Below are positions 1 to 8,147 of a stretch of 64,000 bases of DNA, in pieces. Position numbers and translations under genes: made by a program. Numbering within the stretch: position 1 is the stretch's first letter; every line of letters starts with the position of its first letter. The notes below the pieces were generated by a model, which searched no databases, had not been told where the DNA came from, and saw only the letters and a list, made by a program, of their open reading frames with translations. Source of the stretch: Flavobacteriaceae bacterium (GTDB lineage Bacteria > Bacteroidota > Bacteroidia > Flavobacteriales > Flavobacteriaceae); contig JAGKWW010000013.1 of the NCBI GenBank assembly GCA_021151665.1, forward strand, positions 1 to 64,000, given 5' to 3'.

Positions 1-2
1 CA

Positions 3-884
3 CTATAGTGTTGCGGCCGAAGTGACTGCATCTTTATTTATTTTCTTAACCAGTCCCTGAAGCACATTGCCCGGGCCTACCTCAATAAATTCGGTAGCGC
101 CATCGGCTATCATGTTTTGTACGCTTTGTGTCCATTTTACGGGCGCAGTCAGTTGCACGATGAGGTTATTTTTAATGGTTTCGGGGTCGGTTACAGCGGT
201 AGCCAGTACATTCTGGTACACGGGGCATACCGGCTTACTGAAGGTTGTCTGCTCTATAGCAGCTGCAAGCTCTTCGCGGGCAGGCTCCATCATTGGCGAG
301 TGGAATGCGCCACCCACCGGCAATATTAAGGCACGTTTTGCACCGGCCGCTTTAAGGGCTTCGCAGGCACGCTCTACAGCACCCGTTTCTCCTGAAATAA
401 CCAATTGTCCGGGGCAGTTGTAATTTGCAGCCACTACTATGCCATCAGTTTCTTCGCAGATATCTTCCACCACCTTATCGTCAAGGTTGAGTACCGCAGC
501 CATGGTAGACGGCGTAATTTCGCAGGCCTTTTGCATCGCAAGAGCGCGCTGGCTCACCAGTTTCAGCCCGTCTTCAAAAGTAAGTGCACCAGCAGCCACC
601 AATGCCGAAAATTCTCCCAGCGAATGCCCGGCCACCATGTCGGGCGTAAAGCTTTCTCCGAGCGTTTTGGCAAGTATGACAGAGTGCAGGAATACTGCCG
701 GCTGTGTCACTTTGGTTTCTTTCAGCTGGTCGGCGCTTCCTTCAAACATAATGTCTGTAATGCGGAATCCCAATATATTGTTTGCCTGTTCAAAAAGCTC
801 TTTTGCCATCGGCGAATTATCATACAGGTCTTTACCCATACCTGTAAACTGAGCACCCTGGCCCGGAAAAACGTATGCCTTCAT
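3..884 (-). CDS. fabD: Malonyl-CoA:ACP S-malonyltransferase (FabD)
   Basis: Transfers the malonyl group from malonyl-CoA to acyl carrier protein to feed fatty acid elongation in the cytoplasm. The 293-residue product opens with the family hallmark FPGQGAQ, carries the nucleophile motif GHSLGEF (Ser88) and the second active-site histidine in GGAFHSP (His195), and ends with the usual EVGPGNVLQGL segment, so the gene is complete; its stop codon is at positions 3-5. The frame could be opened nine codons further upstream, but a TATATTTG -7 element (minus strand, 909-916) overlaps that region, so the start at 884 is preferred. It is separated from the bestrophin gene upstream by a terminator and appears to be its own transcription unit. 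Confidence 0.96.
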   Translation of the reverse strand: MKAYVFPGQGAQFTGMGKDLYDNSPMAKELFEQANNILGFRITDIMFEGSADQLKETKVTQPAVFLHSVILAKTLGESFTPDMVAGHSLGEFSALVAAGALTFEDGLKLVSQRALAMQKACEITPSTMAAVLNLDDKVVEDICEETDGIVVAANYNCPGQLVISGETGAVERACEALKAAGAKRALILPVGGAFHSPMMEPAREELAAAIEQTTFSKPVCPVYQNVLATAVTDPETIKNNLIVQLTAPVKWTQSVQNMIADGATEFIEVGPGNVLQGLVKKINKDAVTSAATL

Positions 885-908
885 TTTGTTTCGGTTTGAT
901 TTGCTATA

Positions 909-916
909 CAAATATA
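909..916 (-). promoter_or_regulatory. fabD -7 promoter element
   Basis: The minus strand reads TATATTTG, matching the Bacteroidota TAnnTTTG -7 consensus, 25 bases before the chosen fabD start. No clear -33 TTTG at proper spacing is seen; the terminator of the upstream gene occupies that area. Confidence 0.5.
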
Positions 917-936
917 GTTGTTTTACGCAATAAAAA

Positions 937-960
937 TCCCGCCCTTACCAGGGGCGGGAC
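937..960 (-). terminator. Rho-independent terminator after the bestrophin gene
   Basis: On the minus strand a GC-rich stem (TCCCGCCC paired with GGGCGGGA) with a short loop is followed by a T run. It lies just after the bestrophin stop codon and before the fabD promoter. Confidence 0.8.
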
Positions 961-982
961 ATCAAGCAAACCACCAGTTAGG

Positions 983-1927
983 CTACAATACAAAATATGG
1001 ATTGGCCGACTGATTATTTTTCAGGCTTACCGGAATACTGTCCGATCCGGCAAACTCGTTGCGGTATTCGTGCACCATCTGCATGAGGTTAGTCTCAATC
1101 GTGTTCGATATGGTAACCATTGGCGTGTCGGTAGGCCTGTTCTCAAACGGATCCTGCAAATGAATGGCCATCTTTTCGATAAGGAAGAAGGCGGCACTTA
1201 TGGTTGCGACAACCGGTACCTGCAGCCAGCCCACCGTTGCGGCAACGCTGAAGGGCAGAAGGATAATAAATACCCAAAGCGTGAAGCGGGTGTACATACT
1301 GTAGGTAACCGGGAAGACCGTGTTCTTTATCCGCTCGCATTTTCCCATACCGTCACACAGGCGCGTCAGGGTGTTGTCTATCTCCACCTGCTTGTAAGTT
1401 CCCAGCTTGCCTTCATTATTAGCTTTTTTAAGGTCTTTTGCGTGCAACATCAATATTGCATTGGGTACATTCTTATGGTTCTTTATAAACCTTATTTCCT
1501 CGGGGTCCAGTAGCGACTCTACTGGCTTTACAGGGTCTTTACCGCGCAGCGATTGGCTCAGGCTGTAGCACCATGCGGCCTGCCGGCGTGCAAACTTCTC
1601 TTTAAATTCTGATGCCTCTACAGACCAGTCCGGGTCTTTGTAAAACGCGATGAGCTGGCGCACCAGTGTTCGGCTGTCATTTACAATTCCGCCCCAAACG
1701 ATACGCGCTTCCCACCACCGGTCGTATGCCTGGTTACTTTTAAAAGCAAGAAGCAATGATATGATGGTTCCTACGATGGTGGGCACGGCTATTGGTATTT
1801 CTACCGAAAAACCATTGTTATAGTGATGCAGTATCGCAAATGCAGTCGCGTAAAGTACGACCAGTGCAAGTTGTTTTTTTATCTTACCCAGTACATAGCC
1901 CATGGGTATTTTTCTTTTTAACAGCAT
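983..1927 (-). CDS. Bestrophin family ion channel (YneE/UPF0187 type)
   Basis: Predicted inner-membrane anion channel of the bacterial bestrophin family, 314 residues, close to the usual bacterial length. Hydrophobic segments lie near residues 17-35 and 45-62, followed by the conserved FKSNQAYDRWWEAR block and WGGIVNDSRTLVRQ, both typical of this family; two more hydrophobic stretches occur at about residues 215-260, then the DPFENRPTDTPM motif. It lies 9 bases downstream of the small unknown protein gene and is probably co-transcribed with the two-component genes further upstream. What it conducts cannot be told from sequence. Confidence 0.88.
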   Translation of the reverse strand: MLLKRKIPMGYVLGKIKKQLALVVLYATAFAILHHYNNGFSVEIPIAVPTIVGTIISLLLAFKSNQAYDRWWEARIVWGGIVNDSRTLVRQLIAFYKDPDWSVEASEFKEKFARRQAAWCYSLSQSLRGKDPVKPVESLLDPEEIRFIKNHKNVPNAILMLHAKDLKKANNEGKLGTYKQVEIDNTLTRLCDGMGKCERIKNTVFPVTYSMYTRFTLWVFIILLPFSVAATVGWLQVPVVATISAAFFLIEKMAIHLQDPFENRPTDTPMVTISNTIETNLMQMVHEYRNEFAGSDSIPVSLKNNQSANPYFVL

Positions 1928-1936
1928 AAGTTCCGA

Positions 1937-2404
1937 TTAATGGTTAACGATTGCTTCCTTCTTCATTTCTGTTGATTCCGTTCTCCTCATTTGCAATGGC
2001 TGAGATGGTCCTGCGATGATTTCTGCGCCGGCGCCCCCCAACAGCTTCAGGAATTGTCTGTGTATCCTCTTGGAGGATGCTGCGAAAGACGGCGGTATGA
2101 CTGCCCTCCCTGTTTGCAGGTGTTCCAGAAGGTGGCGCAGCAAAGGCATCGAAATTCCGTACTGGTTGTGTACCGAAAGTGGTATATTGTTGCCGGATAC
2201 AGTAGTACGGCACAAGGCCAGTATTTTTTTTTGTTCGGCGGTACAATACGGATTCATACTGCGCAGGGCTGCCAGCGCAGAGTCATCGTCAGTGATGTCG
2301 TTAAGGAAAAGCAACACCACCCCTGCAGGTTCCTGGGTAATAGCGAGTTCGAGCGCGTACACAGTATCTTCATTGAGTAGCGAAGGAATGAGGATGCTTT
2401 CCAT
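1937..2404 (-). CDS. Small unknown protein, distantly universal-stress-like
   Basis: A 155-residue soluble protein starting MESILIPSLLNEDTVYALELA, which recalls the beginning of universal stress proteins (a short strand then a helix with AL-x-LA), followed by GVVLLFL. I see no ATP-binding G-2x-G-9x-G motif, so any relation is remote and inferred. The frame is open for 18 more codons upstream; the start at 2404 is chosen because the similarity begins there. It sits between the sensor kinase and the bestrophin channel in the same direction and may be a cytoplasmic partner of one of them. Confidence 0.6.
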   Translation of the reverse strand: MESILIPSLLNEDTVYALELAITQEPAGVVLLFLNDITDDDSALAALRSMNPYCTAEQKKILALCRTTVSGNNIPLSVHNQYGISMPLLRHLLEHLQTGRAVIPPSFAASSKRIHRQFLKLLGGAGAEIIAGPSQPLQMRRTESTEMKKEAIVNH

Positions 2405-2465
2405 AACATTGCTAAATTGTTTCTTACACAAAGAAACCGTTGCAGTATTAGAAAGCACTTAATTT

Positions 2466-2510
2466 AAGATTAGAATTTCCTAAGATTTTACATTAGAATT
2501 TCTAATCTTG
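2466..2510 (-). other. AT-rich inverted repeat across the kinase stop codon
   Basis: Two near-complementary arms (AAGATTAGAATTT and AATTTCTAATCTT on the plus strand) flank the stop codon of the sensor kinase gene. The arms could form an AT-rich hairpin acting as a weak terminator or attenuator between the kinase gene and the downstream small gene; there is no GC-rich stem. Confidence 0.4.
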
Positions 2511-3871
2511 TTTTTAAAAAGAATATTCACAATAGTTCCCTTTCCGGGTTCGGATTGAACGGCCAGCTCTCCATTGTGCATCCGGATGATCTTCATGGCA
2601 AGCGGGAGCCCCAGGCCGTAACCAATGTACCGTGAAGCCTCTTTCCCGCGGAAGAAAGGCTCATATAAGTAGGGAATGTCTTCGGGCGGGATCCCAATCC
2701 CAATATCGGTAATCGTTACTTTGATGTTGTTACTGTCGGCATTAAGCGTAACGAAAACTTCTTCGTTATCAGAATATTTAATCGCATTAGTGATGATGTT
2801 GCCAATAGCCAGTTCCAGCAGCGGCTTGTTGCACGGCAGCAGTAGTGCGGTTTCATCATCAGGCATTTCATCAAGGCGTATGGTGACACGGTTCTCCGGA
2901 TAAAGTCGGTCCAGGTCACTTTTCACATCCATCAAAAGCTCGTCTATCCGTGCCACATCCTGCACCTGTTTTTGCCCGTCATACCCTGTCTGCGTTAGCT
3001 TCAGGAGGCTTTCGGTCAGGCTGCCCAGGCGGTGTGCCTGCCGGTATATGCTGCCCAGCGTAGCCTCATAATCTTCGGGGGTTCGTTCTTTAAGGAGTGC
3101 TATTTCGCTTTCGGCAATAATAGTTGTGATAGGTGTTCGCAGTTCATGCGAAGCATTGTTGATGAAGTTGGCCTGTATCTCGAAGGATGTTTCAAGGCGG
3201 TCGAGCATGTTGTTGAAGGTAAGCGCGAGCTGTGTGATCTCATCCGTATCGTCAGTACCCGGCAGCTTTACCCGGTTGTGAAGGTTAGACGCGGTAATGC
3301 GGTTGGCTTCTTTGGTAATCCGGGATACCGGGTTGAGCACTCTTTTTGCAAAAAAGCGCCCGATGAAGAAAGCCACCACTATGAAGCACGCCGACCCGAT
3401 AATGAGTATCCGCAAGATGTAGCCGGTAGTTACATTGCCCCGCCTGTCCCGTGCGGTGACGATCACGATGAATTTCTGCCCGGGCTCCTTAATCAGTAAC
3501 CCGTAGTGATAACGGTAGTTTTCTTCGGTCCAGGCTTTTCCTTTGGCAAGTACCTCAGTATAAAATTCCGACGGTAGCTGAAGGATTGGATTATATTCAA
3601 AGGTGTTGTTATCATTTACCTTTAGCACATAATCATTCTCTTCGATCATTTCCAGCAGCGCATTCTTTTTAAGGTCGGCATAATACCTTGCCTTTTCGGG
3701 GTCGTTCTGGTAATGGATGGAGGCTACGATCTTGGCCCTGTCGTCCAGCCGTTTCAGGAAATAGTATTCGTTGTTGCGTTTAAATAGAAAATACACCGCC
3801 ACACAAAGCAGCAGGGCGCTGATACCCGAAAGTAATATATAGGCCGCGGTTATTTTCTTTTTTATCTGCAT
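2480..3871 (-). CDS. Sensor histidine kinase with HAMP domain
   Basis: Membrane sensor kinase of 463 residues. Order: TM1 (about 10-30), periplasmic sensor region (about 31-152) with no recognised fold, TM2 (about 153-173), HAMP (about 175-230), HisKA dimerisation domain with phospho-acceptor His242 in NNASHELRTPIT, and a HATPase domain with the N box (IGNIITNAIKYS), DIGIGIPPED and GYGLGLPLAMKI glycine boxes. All catalytic motifs are intact. It starts one base after the stop of the response regulator gene, so the two form a classical OmpR/EnvZ-type pair. The signal sensed is unknown. Confidence 0.95.
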   Translation of the reverse strand: MQIKKKITAAYILLSGISALLLCVAVYFLFKRNNEYYFLKRLDDRAKIVASIHYQNDPEKARYYADLKKNALLEMIEENDYVLKVNDNNTFEYNPILQLPSEFYTEVLAKGKAWTEENYRYHYGLLIKEPGQKFIVIVTARDRRGNVTTGYILRILIIGSACFIVVAFFIGRFFAKRVLNPVSRITKEANRITASNLHNRVKLPGTDDTDEITQLALTFNNMLDRLETSFEIQANFINNASHELRTPITTIIAESEIALLKERTPEDYEATLGSIYRQAHRLGSLTESLLKLTQTGYDGQKQVQDVARIDELLMDVKSDLDRLYPENRVTIRLDEMPDDETALLLPCNKPLLELAIGNIITNAIKYSDNEEVFVTLNADSNNIKVTITDIGIGIPPEDIPYLYEPFFRGKEASRYIGYGLGLPLAMKIIRMHNGELAVQSEPGKGTIVNILFKNKIRNSNVKS

Positions 3872-3872
3872 C

Positions 3873-4547
3873 TTATTCCTTTAGTACGTAGCCTAATCCT
3901 TTGATAGTATGAAGGAGCTTTTTGTCGTAGGGCTTGTCTATTTTTTTACGAAGGTAGTTAATGTACACATCTACCACATTGGTATTCATATCGAAGTTGA
4001 TGTTCCAGACATTGTCTAGTATTTTATCGCGCGAAAGGATAATGCCCTCATTTTTGGCAAGGTAATGCAACAACCGGAATTCCTTCGCCGTAAGGCTGAT
4101 GTCATCGTCGCCACGGCTTACGGTGTTGGCGCGAACATTGATGCGCAGATCGTCTATCACTATCAGTTCTGCCGGCTTTTGATCCTGCCCAGCCCTGCGA
4201 GCCAGGGCATTGAGGCGGGCTGCCAGTTCTCCGAAAGAAAACGGCTTGGCCATGTAGTCATCGGCGCCAGCATTCAGGCCTGTCACTACATTTTCTGTGG
4301 TGCCCAGGGCTGTGAGTAAAAGTATGGGGGTGAAGTTGGCGCCGGATCTCAGGCGCCGGCATATCTCAATTCCGTTAATATCGGGCAGCATCACATCGAG
4401 TACTATAACATCAAACGTATGCATCGAAGCCATTTCCAGCGCGGTGGTTCCGTCCATGGCGGCGCTCACTTCATGCCCGCTTTCCGAAAGGCCTTTCCGC
4501 AGTACGGCCAAAAGGTTGGGTTCATCTTCCACCACTAGTAGTTTCAT
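3873..4547 (-). CDS. OmpR/PhoB-type response regulator
   Basis: DNA-binding response regulator of 224 residues. The receiver domain shows the acidic pair in VVEDEPN, phospho-acceptor Asp51 in VLDVMLPD, and Lys101 in YMAKPFSFGEL; the C-terminal winged helix (about 130-222) has the typical ISLTAKEFRLLHYLAKNEG start and DVYINYLRKKID and IKGLGYVL ends. Length and architecture match the family. It is the first gene of the operon with the cognate kinase and is transcribed divergently from the 543-residue membrane protein at 4737, a plausible regulatory target. Confidence 0.95.
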   Translation of the reverse strand: MKLLVVEDEPNLLAVLRKGLSESGHEVSAAMDGTTALEMASMHTFDVIVLDVMLPDINGIEICRRLRSGANFTPILLLTALGTTENVVTGLNAGADDYMAKPFSFGELAARLNALARRAGQDQKPAELIVIDDLRINVRANTVSRGDDDISLTAKEFRLLHYLAKNEGIILSRDKILDNVWNINFDMNTNVVDVYINYLRKKIDKPYDKKLLHTIKGLGYVLKE

Positions 4548-4570
4548 TACATTTGTTTTAGGGGTAAATA

Positions 4571-4578
4571 CAAAAGTA
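4571..4578 (-). promoter_or_regulatory. -7 element of the response regulator operon
   Basis: Minus strand TACTTTTG fits TAnnTTTG, 24 bases before the start codon of the response regulator gene. No well-placed -33 element was found. Confidence 0.45.
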
Positions 4579-4675
4579 CGGATACCAAAGGCAATCTTTT
4601 GTAAATAAAAACTTAAAGAAATGCTGTAACCACCGTGTTTTTAGTGCTTTTCTTGATTTGTAGCGCAAATAGCCT

Positions 4676-4709
4676 TTTGTAAGAGGTACTTAAAATTTAA
4701 CGAACTTTG
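4676..4709 (+). promoter_or_regulatory. Candidate promoter of the 543-residue membrane protein
   Basis: TTTG at 4676-4679 and GAACTTTG at 4702-4709 are 22 bases apart, a near match to the Bacteroidota -33/-7 arrangement with one deviation in the first base of the -7 box. The start codon follows 28 bases later. Confidence 0.4.
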
Positions 4710-4736
4710 CAGTAATTAACCAAACATCAAATTACT

Positions 4737-6368
4737 ATGAAAAGGTTTACCGCACTCGCGCTGACCGCATTTTTTGCTTTCCTGTTCTTCTATTTCGGCA
4801 TGCCTGTCCTCAATTACGGCTTTATCCAGTTGCCCGCCGTGCTGCTTGTATTGTGCTTTATTTCATTGGTTATTACCGCCGATATAAAGTATGCAAACAA
4901 TAAAACCACGATAAAGCGCACTGCTGCTACACGGCCGCTATTGTGGTTAATGTTAATTTTAGTAGCCTACATGACGATAATACCGTTTTTCAATTCGCCG
5001 CTGTTTCGTGCAACCGATTACCGCAACCTTGTGGGGAGCGTGAAGAATGGCACCGATATCCAGCACCACATCACGCCGCTTAATATTGATAAGGTAAGGG
5101 TTGTGGACGAGGAGCTGGCTTATCTGCTTGGCGAAAAGATACTGGGATCTGACCCGGCTTTGGGTAGCAAAACCGAGTTGGGCGACTTTACCGTGCAGAA
5201 AGTGGATGGCGAATTGTACTGGGTGGCCCCGCTGCTGCATTCCGGATTCTTCAAGTGGCTCAATAACCGTGAAGGCACCGAAGGCTATGTGATGGTTTCG
5301 GCCACCAATGAGCGCGACGTGAAACTGGTAGAGAATTATAAGGGGCAAAAGATGCGTATTAAATACCAGCCAGGCGCTTACTTTTTTGCCGAGCTTGAGC
5401 GCTACCTGTATTTTAGCGGTTATGCTGCCACGGGCCTCGCTGATTATAACTTTGAGATCGATGATAACGGCTACCCGTACTGGGTGGTTACCAAATATGA
5501 GAAAACGATTGGCTTTTCCGGAAATAATGCAACCGGCGTTTTAGTGATCGATGCGCAGACGGGAGCTATCTCCGATTATGGGCTAAACGACATCCCGGCA
5601 TGGGTAGACCGCATACAGCCGCAGGAATTTGTAGAAGAGCAGATGAACGACTGGGGCGAATATGTGCATGGGTTCTGGAATTTCTCTAACGAGAATAAAT
5701 TACAGATCACCGAGGGTATGACGCTTGTATATGGCTCTAATGACCGGTCGTACTGGTACACGGGGTTGACATCAGTGGGCGCAGACGAGTCGGCGGTAGG
5801 CTTTGTACTGGTCGATACCAAAACCAAACAGGCGACTTACTACAACCAGGCCGGAGCCACCGAGTATGCTGCACAGCAATCGGCACAAGGCAAGGTACAG
5901 GAAAAAGGCTACCATGCGTCGCTACCGGTTCCTTATACCATTAACGGCATCCCGACCTATGTGATGACGCTTAAGGACGAAGGCGGGCTGGTGAAGATGT
6001 ATGCCATGGTTTCCATCTCCGACTATACCATTGTAGGCGTAGGCAACACAATGCAGGAAACGCTGATGGCCTATAAGAATGTGTATAATATGTCCGGCAA
6101 CAGGATCAATCCGGCGCAGCAGGCTAAGAAAAAAGAGCTTGAAGGAACCGTTGAGCGTATACAAAGCGATGTGAAAAATGGAAACAGCTTCTATTATTTC
6201 ACTATCAGCGGCCAGGATAAGATATTTATAGGCTCATCGCAGATATCCAACGCGCTGCCGGTAACACGGCCGGGAGACAGCATCAAGATCACCTATGATT
6301 CGGACACCGACGCTGTAATTGACATCTCGAGCTTTGAGAACCGGTCTGTAAGGGAAACTGTAAAATAG
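4737..6368 (+). CDS. Membrane-anchored protein of unknown function (543 residues)
   Basis: The N-terminal 100 residues hold three hydrophobic segments (about 5-25, 28-48 and 68-88); the remaining roughly 440 residues look like a folded extracytoplasmic or cytoplasmic region rich in aromatic residues, with repeated short motifs such as ELYWVAPL, YWVVTKYEK, GVLVIDAQTG and GFVLVDTKTK that suggest repeated beta-structured PepSY-like units. A final domain (about 465-540) resembles a small beta-barrel. I do not recognise the family. It is transcribed divergently from a two-component system and ends in a bidirectional terminator, so it is a single-gene unit. Confidence 0.85.
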   Translation: MKRFTALALTAFFAFLFFYFGMPVLNYGFIQLPAVLLVLCFISLVITADIKYANNKTTIKRTAATRPLLWLMLILVAYMTIIPFFNSPLFRATDYRNLVGSVKNGTDIQHHITPLNIDKVRVVDEELAYLLGEKILGSDPALGSKTELGDFTVQKVDGELYWVAPLLHSGFFKWLNNREGTEGYVMVSATNERDVKLVENYKGQKMRIKYQPGAYFFAELERYLYFSGYAATGLADYNFEIDDNGYPYWVVTKYEKTIGFSGNNATGVLVIDAQTGAISDYGLNDIPAWVDRIQPQEFVEEQMNDWGEYVHGFWNFSNENKLQITEGMTLVYGSNDRSYWYTGLTSVGADESAVGFVLVDTKTKQATYYNQAGATEYAAQQSAQGKVQEKGYHASLPVPYTINGIPTYVMTLKDEGGLVKMYAMVSISDYTIVGVGNTMQETLMAYKNVYNMSGNRINPAQQAKKKELEGTVERIQSDVKNGNSFYYFTISGQDKIFIGSSQISNALPVTRPGDSIKITYDSDTDAVIDISSFENRSVRETVK

Positions 6369-6392
6369 CGCAGGTTCCTTGCCTGAAATATT

Positions 6393-6423
6393 AAAGCTCC
6401 GCCTGTTGAAGGCGGAGCTTTTG
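6393..6423. terminator. Bidirectional terminator
   Basis: A perfect stem (AAAGCTCCGCC paired with GGCGGAGCTTT) flanked by A and T runs lies between two convergent genes and can serve both. Confidence 0.85.
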
Positions 6424-6424
6424 T

Positions 6425-6895
6425 TTATATAGGGATCTTTTTCCGCGTGAGATGCACTATCAACAAACCAATGGTAATTGAGGTAAACAGAGTCATAGGG
6501 GTAAAAAAAGCCAGCAATGCTAACGCCGCTATCGGTAACCTGAGGAAAAGTTCGCGGGCTTCACCCGAAAAGATGGCGCCCACTATGAAAATCAAAAGGA
6601 TAAGAGCATACAAGTAAATGTTTACCATTGCTGTAAAGCGCAGGCTTACAAGAGCAAGCTTAAACCCGTTTTTATTTAATGACGGAACGATGTTTTTACC
6701 CGCTTTCCATAGCGCATATGTATAGACCACAAGTATACTCAGCAAAGCAAGTGGGTGCCATATCGATTGAAAACCGGCTGCATAAATTAGAAGATCGATT
6801 GGCGGAAAAAGCGAAACAAAAAGCATCAGGGACGAGACTACAATTCCGGCAGGCAATCCGACTAAAACGGCATATCTCGATCCATAGTTTTTCAT
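6425..6895 (-). CDS. Small multi-pass membrane protein, unknown
   Basis: A 156-residue protein with about four hydrophobic helices (for example ILVVYTYALW and the C-terminal IGLLIVHL) and no recognised motif. The frame continues upstream into the aminotransferase gene, but a start at 6895 (MKNYGSRY) is chosen because the first transmembrane segment follows it directly and it avoids the overlap. It lies 67 bases downstream of the aminotransferase gene in the same direction. Function cannot be inferred. Confidence 0.65.
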   Translation of the reverse strand: MKNYGSRYAVLVGLPAGIVVSSLMLFVSLFPPIDLLIYAAGFQSIWHPLALLSILVVYTYALWKAGKNIVPSLNKNGFKLALVSLRFTAMVNIYLYALILLIFIVGAIFSGEARELFLRLPIAALALLAFFTPMTLFTSITIGLLIVHLTRKKIPI

Positions 6896-6923
6896 ATAAC
6901 TTTTTTTGACGCAATTGAAATTC

Positions 6924-6959
6924 CACCTCGCCGGATAAGTGCCTGCAGGGCGGGGTGGG
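6924..6959 (-). other. GC-rich inverted repeat downstream of the aminotransferase gene
   Basis: CCACCTCGCC and GGCGGGGTGG form a 10-base imperfect stem around a 16-base loop just after the aminotransferase stop codon. On the minus strand it is followed by AATTTCAATT rather than a clean T run, so it may be a weak terminator or an mRNA-stabilising hairpin. Confidence 0.4.
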
Positions 6960-6962
6960 AAA

Positions 6963-8147
6963 TTACGAAACCGCCGCCTTAATCCTCCTGATCGCTTCAG
7001 TAAGCTGTTCTTCGCTGGTAGCATAAGAAAGGCGAAGGCAATTGGGGTTCCCAAAAGCATCGCCGGTTACTGTAGCCACATTGGCGTGCTCAAGCAGGTA
7101 CATCGAAAAGTCTTCCGCGTTATTGATAGTGAAGCCATTCAACGTTTTTCCGAAATAGAACGATACATCGGGGAAAACATAGAATGCGCCCTCAGGCATA
7201 TTGAGTTTAAAGCCGGGGATATCTTTCATAAGGCCAACTACCAGGTCACGACGCGTATGGAACGCTTCCACCATATAATTCAGTACTGATGGGTCGGCAT
7301 CTACAGCAGCGATGGTAGCGCGTTGTGCAATAGAGTTGGCGCCGCTCGTTACCTGCCCCTGCATTTTGGTACACGCCTTGGCAATGGCTTCCGGTGCGCC
7401 CAGGTAGCCGATCCTCCAGCCGGTCATGGCAAATGCTTTCGCTACGCCGTTTACGGTAATAGTCCGGTCAAACATTCCCGGTACCGATGCAATACTGCAA
7501 TAGCTTCCCGTGAAGTTGATATGTTCGTAGATCTCATCGGATACCACAAAAACGTTCGGGTACTTTTCAAGCACGGCACCAAGTGCGGTAAGCTCTTCAC
7601 GGCTATATACAGAACCGCTTGGGTTACACGGTGAACTGAACCACATCATTTTTGTTTTAGGCGTAATGGCCGCTTCCAGCTGATCGGGCGTTATCTTAAA
7701 GTCGCTTTCTACAGAAGTCGGGACAACTATTGGCGACCCTCCAGAAAGCTTTATAATTTCGTAGTAGCTCACCCAGTATGGCGCCGGCAAGATCACTTCG
7801 TCGCCCTCATTAAGCATTACCTGCGCAATATTGTATAGTGATTGCTTCGCTCCTGTAGATACTACAATCTGCGAGGGTTTGTAATCAAGGTTATTATCGC
7901 GCTTGAACTTTCTGCAGATCGCTTCTTTCAGTTCCACATAACCATCTACCGGAGTATAGGTGCTGTAGTTCTCGTCAATGGCTTTTTTGGCCGCCTCTTT
8001 AATAAAGTCCGGCGTATTGAAGTCCGGCTCACCAAGGCTTAGGCTAATGATGTCTTTGCCTGCTGCTTTCAGTTCGCGGGCCTTTGCTGCCATAGCAAGC
8101 GTTTGTGATGTCGAAAGATTATTGATCCTGTCAGAAAGATAGTTCAT
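6963..8147 (-). CDS. Pyridoxal-phosphate aminotransferase, aspartate aminotransferase type
   Basis: Fold-type I aminotransferase of 394 residues, of the class I/II group that includes bacterial aspartate aminotransferases, interconverting amino acids and 2-oxo acids in the cytoplasm. Visible motifs: SLGEPDFNTP near residues 37-46, the substrate-loop NPSG (about 175-178), VVSDEIYEHI with the PLP-nitrogen Asp, and the Schiff-base Lys237 in VAKAFAMTGWRIGY. Exact substrate specificity (aspartate, or a wider range) is not certain. The gene overlaps the end of the half-NrfD gene by four bases, implying translational coupling in a desaturase-NrfD-like-aminotransferase operon. Confidence 0.92.
   Translation of the reverse strand: MNYLSDRINNLSTSQTLAMAAKARELKAAGKDIISLSLGEPDFNTPDFIKEAAKKAIDENYSTYTPVDGYVELKEAICRKFKRDNNLDYKPSQIVVSTGAKQSLYNIAQVMLNEGDEVILPAPYWVSYYEIIKLSGGSPIVVPTSVESDFKITPDQLEAAITPKTKMMWFSSPCNPSGSVYSREELTALGAVLEKYPNVFVVSDEIYEHINFTGSYCSIASVPGMFDRTITVNGVAKAFAMTGWRIGYLGAPEAIAKACTKMQGQVTSGANSIAQRATIAAVDADPSVLNYMVEAFHTRRDLVVGLMKDIPGFKLNMPEGAFYVFPDVSFYFGKTLNGFTINNAEDFSMYLLEHANVATVTGDAFGNPNCLRLSYATSEEQLTEAIRRIKAAVS

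Noticed and set aside
875..1513. Plus-strand frame of 212 codons over the bestrophin gene
   Set aside because: Antisense shadow; the bestrophin motifs are clear on the minus strand.
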